Made by a program: the position numbers and the translations under genes
DNA from: Sinimarinibacterium flocculans
GTDB taxonomy: Bacteria; Pseudomonadota; Gammaproteobacteria; Nevskiales; Nevskiaceae
DNA: 64,000 nt
Assembly (NCBI RefSeq): GCF_003201205.1
Contig: NZ_QICN01000004.1
Coordinates: 1-64,000 of the forward strand
Direction: 5' to 3'
Notes under the pieces: generated by a model
Database searches by the model: none
What the model was told of the DNA's origin: nothing
What the model saw: only the letters and a program-made list of their open reading frames with translations
Shown here: positions 31,521-39,459 of the stretch, in pieces
Position numbering within the stretch: the stretch's first letter is position 1
Layout of the letters: every line of letters starts with the position of its first letter

Positions 31521-33203
31521 TTATTCATGGGTTAGTGCATGCTGCGCTGCGACATAGGCCCAGGTCAGCGCTGGGCCGATGCTGCCGCCGGGGCCGGGTT
31601 CGGCATGCCCCATCACCGAGGCGGCGCTGGTGCCGGTGGCATACAGGCCGTCGATCGCCGAGCCGTCTTCGCGCAGCACGCGCGCATGGGAGTCGGTGAG
31701 CAGGCCGCCATAGGTGCCGACATCGCCGGGGTAGAGCGCCACGGCGTAGAACGGACCCTGCTCGATCCTGCCGAGCGTGTTCGACGGGGTATCGGGCGAG
31801 GCGCTCAGCGGATCGCCGACCCAGCGGTCGTAGGCGGAATCTCCGCGGCCGAAGTCCTCGTCGCGGCCCCGGTCGACGAAACCGTTGTAGCGCTCGATCG
31901 TCTCGCGCAGGCGTGCGCCGTCGATCTCGCAGGCGGCGGCCAGCGCCTCGATCGTGTCGCCGCTGCACAGGAACTTCGCATCGAGCCAGGCCTGCGGCTT
32001 CTTCCTGCCGGGCATCGTGCCGGCGAGCATGTATTTGGCGAGATACTGGCTGTCGCAGATCATCCAGCTCGGCACGGCAGTGTCACGGCGTTCGAGCATG
32101 CGCTCGCTGAACTCCGGGTGTGAGCTCGATTCGCGCGCGAAGCGCACGCCGGTCCGGTCGACGACGATCGCGTGCGGCTTGCAGATGTCGTTCTGCATCG
32201 CCGCCTTGACCTTCATCTGTTCGCTGCCGGGCGGCCAGGCGATCTGCATGCCGATGCGTTCCGACATCTGCACGGTGGCGCCGCCGATGCGCTGCGCGGC
32301 CGCGATCACCTCGCCGGTGTCGGCCTCGATGGTGCTGGACCATTGCGCCGAGGTGCCGGGGATATGGCGGTCGAGCATCTGCTGGTTGCGCGCGAAGCCG
32401 CCGGCGCTGAGCAGCACGCCCAGCGCGGCCTCGAGGCGCTGCGGCTTGCCGTCGATCTGCGCGACCACGCCGCGGACACGGCCATCGTCGACGATCAGTT
32501 CCGAGACCGCTGTGTCGAGGCGGATGTCGACGCCGGCCTTCAGCGCGGCGTGCAGCAGCTGGCCTTGCAGGGCCTCGCCGGCGGTGCGACGGGCGCGGCC
32601 GGTGAACTTGTCTGCAATCGCACGGCCCAGCACCCGCAGCAGCACCTTCTTCGCCGCGCCGCTGCGCTTGATCAGCGGCAGCTGCATCGCCTCGTCGAGA
32701 TGCGCCGGCAAGGGGACGAATCCGGGCCGCAGCTTCGCGCGCCACTCGCCGAGCTGCCTGACGTCGAACAGCTCGGAGACGACGGCCCGGCCCGGCACCG
32801 AGGCACCCGGCGCGTCGTAGTAGTCCGGCCACGACGGAATGCGCCGCAGCTTCAGGCCCTGCGCGACGAGAAAGTCGAGCATTCGCGGTGCCTGCTCGAC
32901 GAAGGTCCGGCGGCGCTCGCGACTGGCGGCCGGCATGTCCGCGCGGTCGCCGACGACGGCGTCGAGATAGGCCATCGCCTGTGCGGCGCTGTCGTCGATG
33001 CCGGCGTCCTGCATGAACCGGTTGGCCGGAATCCACATCACGCCGCCGGACAGCGCCGTGGTGCCGCCGACCAGGCCGGTCTTCTCCAGGACTACGACAC
33101 GCTTGCCGGCCGCGCGCAGCGCCAGCGCCGCGCACATCGAACCGGCGCCGCTGCCGACGATGACGAAGTCGAACGCGTGGCTCACGGAACCGTTGCCGTC
33201 CAT
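31521..33203 (-). CDS. FAD-dependent 3-ketosteroid delta1-dehydrogenase-like protein
   Basis: This 560-residue flavoprotein has the FAD-binding VIVGSGAGSM (15-24) and GGTTALSGGVMWIPAN (47-62). Its C-terminal KstD signature is PFYAVALYPGDVGTYGG, then TSAASVMGHAEPGPGGSIGPA. The Tyr of PFYA corresponds to a catalytic Tyr of delta1-KSTDs (family knowledge). It should remove two hydrogens next to a ring ketone. The start at 33203 (MDGNGSVSHAF) follows GGAGAG; the longer frame crosses two palindromes. Divergent from the ferredoxin-P450 operon. The substrate may be a steroid or another cyclic ketone. Confidence 0.82.
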   Translation of the reverse strand: MDGNGSVSHAFDFVIVGSGAGSMCAALALRAAGKRVVVLEKTGLVGGTTALSGGVMWIPANRFMQDAGIDDSAAQAMAYLDAVVGDRADMPAASRERRRTFVEQAPRMLDFLVAQGLKLRRIPSWPDYYDAPGASVPGRAVVSELFDVRQLGEWRAKLRPGFVPLPAHLDEAMQLPLIKRSGAAKKVLLRVLGRAIADKFTGRARRTAGEALQGQLLHAALKAGVDIRLDTAVSELIVDDGRVRGVVAQIDGKPQRLEAALGVLLSAGGFARNQQMLDRHIPGTSAQWSSTIEADTGEVIAAAQRIGGATVQMSERIGMQIAWPPGSEQMKVKAAMQNDICKPHAIVVDRTGVRFARESSSHPEFSERMLERRDTAVPSWMICDSQYLAKYMLAGTMPGRKKPQAWLDAKFLCSGDTIEALAAACEIDGARLRETIERYNGFVDRGRDEDFGRGDSAYDRWVGDPLSASPDTPSNTLGRIEQGPFYAVALYPGDVGTYGGLLTDSHARVLREDGSAIDGLYATGTSAASVMGHAEPGPGGSIGPALTWAYVAAQHALTHE

Positions 33204-33267
33204 CGCAGGCTCTCTCCAGATCGCAGGGGTGAGGTCGGCGCACGGGCGCCGGACGTTCTCTTGATGA

Positions 33268-33283
33268 TAAACAGCATTGTTGA
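33268..33283. promoter_or_regulatory. Regulon palindrome, site 3 (KstD-like gene, minus strand)
   Basis: TAAACA-GCAT-TGTTGA lies 65 nt before the KstD-like start. On the minus strand it reads TCAACA-ATGC-TGTTTA, with TATCAT as a -10-like hexamer overlapping the right arm. Confidence 0.62.
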
Positions 33284-33338
33284 TTGATGGACTGGGGCGG
33301 TCAAGCGCTCCGAAACGGGGTCCGCCGTGAACCGCAAA

Positions 33339-33354
33339 TAAACAGCACTGTTGT
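33339..33354. promoter_or_regulatory. Regulon palindrome, site 4 (ferredoxin-P450 operon)
   Basis: TAAACA-GCAC-TGTTGT is followed at once by ATGTTA, giving TATGTT as a -10-like hexamer. The core matches site 1 almost base for base. It lies about 80 nt before the ferredoxin start and 55 nt from site 3 in the divergent promoter. Confidence 0.65.
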
Positions 33355-33434
33355 ATGTTAACGGGGTTTGTGAGATAAAGCCGGCGACACCGGCCGACCG
33401 CCGTCAGCGGCCGTGCCGGCATCTGGAGTGGACC

Positions 33435-33647
33435 ATGAAAATCCGAATCGAGAAGGCGTCCTGCGTGGGCAATGCCCGCTGCGCAGCGGTCGCGCCGCAG
33501 CTGTTTCCGCTGGATGACGACGGCTATATCGCGGTCAGCGAGATCGACGTGCCGCCGGGCCAGGAACAGCTTGCCCGGCGCGGCGCCCGTGCCTGCCCCG
33601 AGCGGATCATCGTCGTCGAGGAAGATGCCCCGGACGGCACGCCGTAG
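33435..33647 (+). CDS. Small P450-type ferredoxin, [3Fe-4S] class
   Basis: This 70-residue protein has the spacing CVGNARC ... ACPE, typical of the short [3Fe-4S] or [4Fe-4S] ferredoxins encoded beside bacterial P450s. The acidic FPLDDDGYIAV middle is also typical. It should pass electrons to the P450 at 34540, and possibly to the Rieske protein. No ferredoxin reductase is in the window. ATG 33435 follows GGAG with 7-nt spacing. It is the first gene of the operon behind site 4. Confidence 0.9.
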   Translation: MKIRIEKASCVGNARCAAVAPQLFPLDDDGYIAVSEIDVPPGQEQLARRGARACPERIIVVEEDAPDGTP

Positions 33648-33692
33648 CCGTCGTCATCACAACGGACAAGACCCGCAGCAGGAGACTCGGTA

Positions 33693-34508
33693 ATGGACTT
33701 TTTGGGATACAGGAACAAGCGCGTCATCGTCAGCGGCTGCTTCTCGGGCATGGGCGAGGCCACCGCGCGCCAGCTGCTGGAGCAGGGCGCCGAGGTGCAC
33801 GGGCTCGACTACAAGCAGACCGGCCTGAAGCTGGCGTCGTTCACCCAGGTGGACCTGCGTGATCCGGCGGCCATCGATGCCGCGGTCGCCGGCATCGGCG
33901 GCAAGGTGGATGCGCTGTTCAACTGCGCCGGCCTGCCGCAAACCGCGCCGCCGCTGGACGTGATGAAGGTGAATTACTGCGGCACGCGTCGCGTCACCGA
34001 GCAGGTGGCGAAGCTGATGGGCGAGGGCGGCGCGATCGTCAGCATCTCGTCGAACGGCGGCATGGGTTTTTCGCGGCGCATCCCGACGATCATGCAGCTG
34101 CTGCAGGTGCCGGACTACGCCGCACAGGTGAAGTGGTGCGAGGACAATGCCGACACCGTGCGCGAGGGCTATGCGTTCTCCAAGGAGTGCATCATCGTCT
34201 GGACGATGCTGATGTCGAACCAGCTCATCAAGAAGGGCATCCGCATCAACTGCACGATGCCGGGGCCGACGCAGACGCCGATGATGAGTCACTTCGAGCA
34301 GGCGACGAAGGCCTCGGTGCTGGAAGCCGCGATGCAGCCGATCAACCGTCGCTCGACGCCGGACGAGCAGGCCGGTCCGCTGCTGTTCCTCAACAGTGCG
34401 GCGGCGAGCTACGTCAACGGTGTGGCGATGGCGGTCGACGGCGGCTTCATGGGCGGTATCGCCACCGGCCAGATCGACCCGCGCAGCCTGATGGCGAACG
34501 CCTCCTGA
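33693..34508 (+). CDS. HsdA-like short-chain dehydrogenase
   Basis: This 271-residue SDR resembles Comamonas 3-alpha-hydroxysteroid dehydrogenase (HsdA). It has VIVSGCFSGMGEAT (11-24), DALFNCAGLPQTAP (73-86) and VNYCGT (93-98). The Ser region is SISSNGG (S119/S120), the active-site pair is Y160/K164 (YAFSK), and PAASYVHG-like SAAASYVNGVAMAVDGGF closes the fold. An alpha/carbonyl interconversion on a ring alcohol, with NAD(H), is plausible. The steroid specificity is inferred from layout and neighbours. It lies between ferredoxin and P450 with short gaps. Confidence 0.87.
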   Translation: MDFLGYRNKRVIVSGCFSGMGEATARQLLEQGAEVHGLDYKQTGLKLASFTQVDLRDPAAIDAAVAGIGGKVDALFNCAGLPQTAPPLDVMKVNYCGTRRVTEQVAKLMGEGGAIVSISSNGGMGFSRRIPTIMQLLQVPDYAAQVKWCEDNADTVREGYAFSKECIIVWTMLMSNQLIKKGIRINCTMPGPTQTPMMSHFEQATKASVLEAAMQPINRRSTPDEQAGPLLFLNSAAASYVNGVAMAVDGGFMGGIATGQIDPRSLMANAS

Positions 34509-34539
34509 TCCGTTCCTCCTTCCAGCGGAAGTTCTCCCG

Positions 34540-35793
34540 ATGACCCAAGCCAGACCCCTGAGCCCCGCCGTTGCCCGGCCGGCGCACGTGACCGATGCGG
34601 TCACCTACGATTTCGACATGTTCGCCGACGAGGCGTACGTGAAGAATCCGCACGACCGCATCCTCGATCTGCACAAGAACGCACCGCCGGTGTTCTGGAC
34701 GCCGCGCAACGGCGGTCACTGGATGCTGCTGTCGCACAAGGCGAACTTCGACGCCTCGCGCGACGTGGAGACGTTCTCGAGCGAGGTGATTCCGCAGGCC
34801 CAGGTGCAGGCGATGCTGGCGCAGCGTCCGCCGGGTTCTCCGCACTTCCCGCAGCCGTGGCCGATCAACATCGACCCGCCGTTGCACACGATGCATCGTG
34901 CGCCGCTGCAGAAGGCCTTCTCGCCCAAGGCGATCATGGCGCTGAAGGACAGCATCCGCGAACTTGCCGGCGAACTGATCGATGCGATGAAGCCGGCCGG
35001 CACGGCGGAATTCGTCTCGGCGGTCGCCGAGCCGCTGCCGGTGCAGGTGTTTCTGAAGATGTTCGGCCTGCCGGTCGAGCGTCAGCAGGAATACCGCCAG
35101 GTGGTCAAGGAGCACATGGAGAGCATCTCGGTCTCCGACCCGCGGGCGGTGATGATGCGCATGCTCAAGATCACCGCGATCATGCGCGACACGCTGCTGG
35201 ACCGGAAGGAGAATCCGAAGGACGACATCATCAGCATGCTCTGGCAGACCGAAATCGACGGCAAGCCGATGGGCATGGACGAGATGGAGAACTTCTGCGT
35301 GGTGCTGTTCGCCGCCGGACTCGACACCGTCGTCAACGGCATTTCGCTCGGCGCACGTCACCTGGCCGATCATCCGGAGCTGCAGCGGGAGCTGCGCGCC
35401 GACCCGACGCTGATCTCGGCGGCCACCGAGGAGATGCTGCGTCGCTACACCTTCACCGTGCCGCCGCGTCGCGTGAACAAGGACACCGAGTTCCACGGCG
35501 TGACGATGAAGGCCGGCGACAAGGTCATGCTGTTCCTGCCGGGCGCCGACCTCGACTCCAGGGAATACGCCAACCCCGAGCAGTACCAGCTCAAGCGCGA
35601 GACCGTGCACATCGCCTTCGGCGCCGGCCCGCACCGCTGCCTCGGCTCCCATCTTGCGCGTGTCGAACTCAACGTCGTCTACGAGGAGATGCTTGCGCGC
35701 CTGCCCGAGTTCCGCCTCGCCAGCGACAAGGAAGTTCGCTATCACGGCGGCCATGTCGTGGGGCCGGACGAACTCTGGCTGAGCTGGAACTGA
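34540..35793 (+). CDS. Cytochrome P450
   Basis: This 417-residue soluble bacterial P450 has the I-helix FAAGLDTVV (257-265), ExxR in EEMLRR (297-302) and the heme loop FGAGPHRCLGS, with the heme ligand C367. There is no membrane anchor. It would hydroxylate a hydrophobic substrate using O2 and electrons from the ferredoxin two genes upstream. The CYP family cannot be assigned by eye; CYP108/CYP125-like classes are candidates given the context. The next gene starts 2 nt after the stop. Confidence 0.93.
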   Translation: MTQARPLSPAVARPAHVTDAVTYDFDMFADEAYVKNPHDRILDLHKNAPPVFWTPRNGGHWMLLSHKANFDASRDVETFSSEVIPQAQVQAMLAQRPPGSPHFPQPWPINIDPPLHTMHRAPLQKAFSPKAIMALKDSIRELAGELIDAMKPAGTAEFVSAVAEPLPVQVFLKMFGLPVERQQEYRQVVKEHMESISVSDPRAVMMRMLKITAIMRDTLLDRKENPKDDIISMLWQTEIDGKPMGMDEMENFCVVLFAAGLDTVVNGISLGARHLADHPELQRELRADPTLISAATEEMLRRYTFTVPPRRVNKDTEFHGVTMKAGDKVMLFLPGADLDSREYANPEQYQLKRETVHIAFGAGPHRCLGSHLARVELNVVYEEMLARLPEFRLASDKEVRYHGGHVVGPDELWLSWN

Positions 35794-35795
35794 GC

Positions 35796-36203
35796 ATGGC
35801 GGCAGCCCGCCCCCTACCCAGACTCGACAACGACAACCGCTTCTTCTGGACCGGCGGTGCCGACGGCCGCCTGCGTCTCCTGCAATGCCAGGACTGCAGG
35901 ACCTTCGTGCATCCGCCGCGTCCGGTATGCCGGAACTGCCTGTCCGAGCGGGTCGAGCCGACCGAGGTCGCGGGCACGGGCGTCGTCGACACGTTCACGG
36001 TCAATCACCAGAAGTTCCATCCGGCAATGGAGGTGCCGTACGTGATCGCACGCGTCGCCATCGACGGCGCGCCGGGCGTGATCCTGACGACCAACATCGT
36101 CGGCTGCCCGGTGGACAGCGTCGTCATCGGTGACCGGGTGCGGGCGAGGTTCGAGCAGCACGACGATGTCTGGCTGCCGCTGTTCGAGAAGATTGCGGCA
36201 TGA
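35796..36203 (+). CDS. DUF35 zinc-ribbon/OB-fold protein, partner of thiolase fold
   Basis: This 135-residue protein has a Cys4 zinc ribbon (C31, C34, C45, C48) followed by an OB fold (GTGVVDTFTVNHQKF ... GDRVRARFEQ). DUF35 proteins are obligate partners of SCP2-type thiolases and of Ltp2-type aldolases (as in ChsH2-Ltp2), and they help bind acyl-CoA. Its stop overlaps the start of exactly such a protein (ATGA). It begins 2 nt after the P450 stop, so all are in one operon. Confidence 0.9.
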   Translation: MAAARPLPRLDNDNRFFWTGGADGRLRLLQCQDCRTFVHPPRPVCRNCLSERVEPTEVAGTGVVDTFTVNHQKFHPAMEVPYVIARVAIDGAPGVILTTNIVGCPVDSVVIGDRVRARFEQHDDVWLPLFEKIAA

Positions 36204-37357
36204 AGGGGCAGGCCTACATCACGGGTGTCGGCATGTCGGAGGTCGCCGTCCGGCAGACGCGGCACCCGCTGCTGCTGACGCTCGATGCCGTGCGCGAGGC
36301 ACTGGACGAGGCGGGGCTGACCATCGGCCAGATCGACGGCGTCTCCACATACCCGGGGCGCATGCCGGCCTACCTGGGTTTTTCACCGGTCGGCGCGGAC
36401 GAGCTGATCGATGCCCTCGGCATCCGCGCGCGCTGGTACGCGGGCGGCGGCGAGATCAGCTCGCAGCTCGGCGCTGTCGTTGCCGCAGCGACCGCGGTGC
36501 GTGCCGGACTCGCGCGGCACGTGATCTGCTTTCGCACGGTCTACGAGGCCGCGGCGATGGCGCGGCCGGACGAGTATCCGCCGCTGCGCCGCGACCGCGT
36601 GGACGGCGCCTCGCAGTGGACCGCCCCTTTCGGGGCGATCTCGGCGGCGAACTGGACGGCGCAGTACGCGATGCGTCACGTCAGCAAGTACGGGCTGACG
36701 CGCGAACAGCTGGCCCAGGTCGCACTGACCGACCGCGCGCACGCGGCGCTGAATCCGCGTGCGCTGGTGCGCGAGCCGCTGACGATGGAGCAGTACCTGT
36801 CGGCGCGCATGATCTCCACGCCGCTGTGCCTCTACGATTGCGACCGCTTCACCGACGCCTCGACCGTGCTGATCGTATCAAGCGGCGATGCGCTCGATGA
36901 GGTCCGTTGCACGCCGGTGCGCATCGCCGCGATGGCCGGCAGCGTCGAGCGCCACAGCTGGGACCAGGCCGAGTGGATGGCCTGCTATCCGACCGGTGCC
37001 GAGCTGTGGAAGCACACGGACTACACGCCGGCCGACGTCGATACCGTGCAGCTCTACGACGGTTTCGCGTTCTACCCGATCACCTGGCTCGAGGCGCTGG
37101 GCTTCTGCGGCGTCGGCGAGGGCGGGCGTTTCATCGAGGGCGGCAAGCGCATCGCGCTCGACGGCGAGTTGCCGCTGAACACCTTCGGCGGCCAGATCGG
37201 CGCCGGGCGCCTGCATGGTTTCGGCTTCGCGCACGAATCCGTCGTGCAACTGCGCGGCAAGGGCGGCGAGCGGCAGATTCCCGGCGACCCGAAAGTCGCT
37301 GTCGCGACCTCCGGCGGCGGTCCGCTGGCCACCGCGTTGCTGCTGGCCCGGGATTGA
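36200..37357 (+). CDS. Ltp2-like thiolase-fold protein without thiolase cysteine
   Basis: This 385-residue protein is of the SCP2/lipid-transfer thiolase group. Where true thiolases carry the nucleophilic Cys, this one has YAGGGEISSQLGA (80-92) and no Cys. The C-terminal loop FGGQIGAGRLHGFGF keeps a His. Loss of the Cys together with a DUF35 partner is the pattern of Ltp2, which performs a retro-aldol cleavage releasing propionyl-CoA from a steroid side chain. I infer aldolase rather than thiolase activity. It overlaps DUF35 by 4 nt. Confidence 0.82.
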   Translation: MKGQAYITGVGMSEVAVRQTRHPLLLTLDAVREALDEAGLTIGQIDGVSTYPGRMPAYLGFSPVGADELIDALGIRARWYAGGGEISSQLGAVVAAATAVRAGLARHVICFRTVYEAAAMARPDEYPPLRRDRVDGASQWTAPFGAISAANWTAQYAMRHVSKYGLTREQLAQVALTDRAHAALNPRALVREPLTMEQYLSARMISTPLCLYDCDRFTDASTVLIVSSGDALDEVRCTPVRIAAMAGSVERHSWDQAEWMACYPTGAELWKHTDYTPADVDTVQLYDGFAFYPITWLEALGFCGVGEGGRFIEGGKRIALDGELPLNTFGGQIGAGRLHGFGFAHESVVQLRGKGGERQIPGDPKVAVATSGGGPLATALLLARD

Positions 37358-37362
37358 TTCCC

Positions 37363-38118
37363 GTGAGCGAGATCGACCGCCTGCCGGGGTTCCGCCGACG
37401 CTTTCGCGTCGATACCGGTGCCGGCTGGGTACGCAGTGCCGTCGAGGACGACTATCACTGCATGGCCGTGACGCTGCGCCACCGCGCAGGTGTGGTCGAG
37501 GCGGTCGAACCCGTCATGCAGCGCGCGCCCTGGAACACGTGCCCGGGTGCGGTCGCGCAGTTGCGGCAGACCTTTACCGGCGTGGCGCTGGACGGGTTCG
37601 TCAGCCGCGGCGAGAAGTCCGCCAACTGCACGCATCTTCACGATCTGGCGCTGCTGGCAGCCGCGCATGCCTGCGACGACGCGCCGCTGGTCTACGACAT
37701 CCTCGCATCCGATCCGGTCGGATCGCGTCGCCAGATCGAGTTGCGCCGCAACGGGATGCGGTTGCTCGGCTGGGTCGAGCACGAGCACCGCATCGTCGAG
37801 CCGGCGGAGCTGGCGGGCCGGCGCCTCGACGAGCTGCGGTCGTGGTTCGACACGCTCGATCCCGATCTGCAGGAAGCGGCGCGCCTGCTGCGCTGGGGCG
37901 CGATGCTCGCGCACGGCCGCACGATTCCGATGGAACGGCAGTCGGACGCGAGCCGCATGCCGCCGAACTGCTACAGCTTTCAGCCGGAGCGGGCGCGCAT
38001 CGCGCAGCGCGTCGGCGAGATCCGCGACTTCAGCCGGGGCGAGGCGCAGTTGCTCGACCGGCCTTTCGACATCAACAGCAGCCGTGACGGTCATGCGACC
38101 GCGCGGCTCCCTGCATGA
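37363..38118 (+). CDS. DUF2889 protein
   Basis: This 251-residue protein of the DUF2889 type has an N-terminal GFRRRFRVDTGAGW, then DDYHCMAVTLRHRAG and the conserved CPGA (W..NTCPGA) and NCTHLHDLALLA motifs. Its function is not established. It starts with GTG at 37363, 5 nt after the Ltp2-like stop. Being between Ltp2-like and amidohydrolase genes, it probably serves the same pathway. Conserved His/Cys/Asp suggest an enzyme or metal site. Confidence 0.78.
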   Translation: MSEIDRLPGFRRRFRVDTGAGWVRSAVEDDYHCMAVTLRHRAGVVEAVEPVMQRAPWNTCPGAVAQLRQTFTGVALDGFVSRGEKSANCTHLHDLALLAAAHACDDAPLVYDILASDPVGSRRQIELRRNGMRLLGWVEHEHRIVEPAELAGRRLDELRSWFDTLDPDLQEAARLLRWGAMLAHGRTIPMERQSDASRMPPNCYSFQPERARIAQRVGEIRDFSRGEAQLLDRPFDINSSRDGHATARLPA

Positions 38119-38128
38119 GGAGCACGAG

Positions 38129-39448
38129 ATGAAGATGAACGACATGGTGATCGTCAGCGTCGACGACCACATCAGCGAACCGCCGGACATGTTCAAGAAG
38201 CACCTGTCCGGCGACGATCTGGCGAGCGCGCCGACGTTCAAGGTGCTCGACAACGGCACCAGCTACTGGGAATACCAGGGCATGAAGATGCCGTCGGTGG
38301 GCCTCAACGCCGTGGTCGGCCGTCCGCTCGAGGAGTACGGCATGGAGCCGACCTCCCTGGAGCAGCTGCGCGCCGGCACCTACGACGTGCATGCCCGCAT
38401 CGGCGACATGGACGTTAACGGCATCGCCGCGTCGCTGAACTTCGGCAGCTTTCCCGGGTTCGACGGCGGCCGCTTCCACAAGGCACCGGACAAGGCCAAG
38501 GCCCTGGTTCACCTGCGCGCCTACAACGACTGGCACATCACCGAGTGGTGCGGCGCCTATCCGGGCCGCTTCATTCCCTGCGCGCTGCTGCCGACCTGGG
38601 ACATGCAGGCCACGGTCGAGGAACTCAAGCGCATCAAGAAGCTGGGCTGCAATACCGTCTCGATCAACGAGAATCCGACGGTGCAGGGCCTGCCGAGCAT
38701 CCACAATGCCTACTGGGAGCCGTTGTGGAAGGCGGTGACCGAGCTCGACATGACGATCTGCCTGCACATCGGCGCCGGCAACCCCGCGCCGCACGCGTCG
38801 ATGGAGACGCCGATCGAGGCGTGGATCACGACGATGCCGATGTCGATCTCGACCGGTGCCGCGGACTGGCTCAACCTTGCGGCGCTGCACCAGTATCCGA
38901 CGCTGCGGATCGCGCTGTCCGAGGGCGGCATCGGCTGGATTCCGTACTTCCTCGAGCGCGCCGACTTCAGCCACAGCCGTCACCAGTTCTGGACGCACTC
39001 GCGCTTCAACTTCGGCGATCTCAAGCCAAGCGACGTGTTCAAGCGTCATTTCATGTGCTGCTTCATCGACGACGCCTTCGGCCTGCAGAACCTGCGCTAC
39101 CTCAACGAGGACCTGGTCTCGTACGAATGCGACTATCCTCACTCGGACAGCCTGTGGCCGGAAGTGCCGGAGCGGCTGCACGAGACGGTCAAGCACCTGA
39201 CCGACGTGCAGATCGACAAGATCACGCACGGCAACGCGCTGCGCTTCTTCAAGCACGACATGTTCAAGCACCACAAGCGCGAGGAGCTGACCGTCGGCGC
39301 GCTGCGCGCCAAGGCCAAGGCCGCGGGCGTGGACGTCACGCCGAAGTCCTCCGGCGGCGCGTCGCCGCTCGAGGCCGGCGAGCAACCGCGCGTGATCACC
39401 TCGGGCGACCTGATGCGCATGTTCTCCCACCATTCGAAGGCGGCGTGA
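38129..39448 (+). CDS. Amidohydrolase-2 family metal-dependent hydrolase
   Basis: This 439-residue TIM-barrel protein starts with VSVDDHISEP, whose D12-x-H14 is the metal motif of amidohydrolase-2 enzymes. IVPCALLPTWD-like FIPCALLPTWD and LHIGAGNPAPHAS follow, and SEGGIGWIPYFLERAD provides the late conserved segment. Such proteins decarboxylate or hydrolyse cyclic acids, and are frequent in P450/CoA-ligase clusters. It may cleave a ring diketone or decarboxylate an acid; that is a guess. ATG 38129 follows GAGGAG with 6-nt spacing. Confidence 0.85.
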   Translation: MKMNDMVIVSVDDHISEPPDMFKKHLSGDDLASAPTFKVLDNGTSYWEYQGMKMPSVGLNAVVGRPLEEYGMEPTSLEQLRAGTYDVHARIGDMDVNGIAASLNFGSFPGFDGGRFHKAPDKAKALVHLRAYNDWHITEWCGAYPGRFIPCALLPTWDMQATVEELKRIKKLGCNTVSINENPTVQGLPSIHNAYWEPLWKAVTELDMTICLHIGAGNPAPHASMETPIEAWITTMPMSISTGAADWLNLAALHQYPTLRIALSEGGIGWIPYFLERADFSHSRHQFWTHSRFNFGDLKPSDVFKRHFMCCFIDDAFGLQNLRYLNEDLVSYECDYPHSDSLWPEVPERLHETVKHLTDVQIDKITHGNALRFFKHDMFKHHKREELTVGALRAKAKAAGVDVTPKSSGGASPLEAGEQPRVITSGDLMRMFSHHSKAA

Positions 39449-39459
39449 AGGAACGGAAA

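Noticed and set aside
36200-37357. Ordinary acetyl-CoA acetyltransferase
   Set aside because: The nucleophilic Cys is missing at the thiolase position and the DUF35 partner is that of Ltp2-type aldolases.
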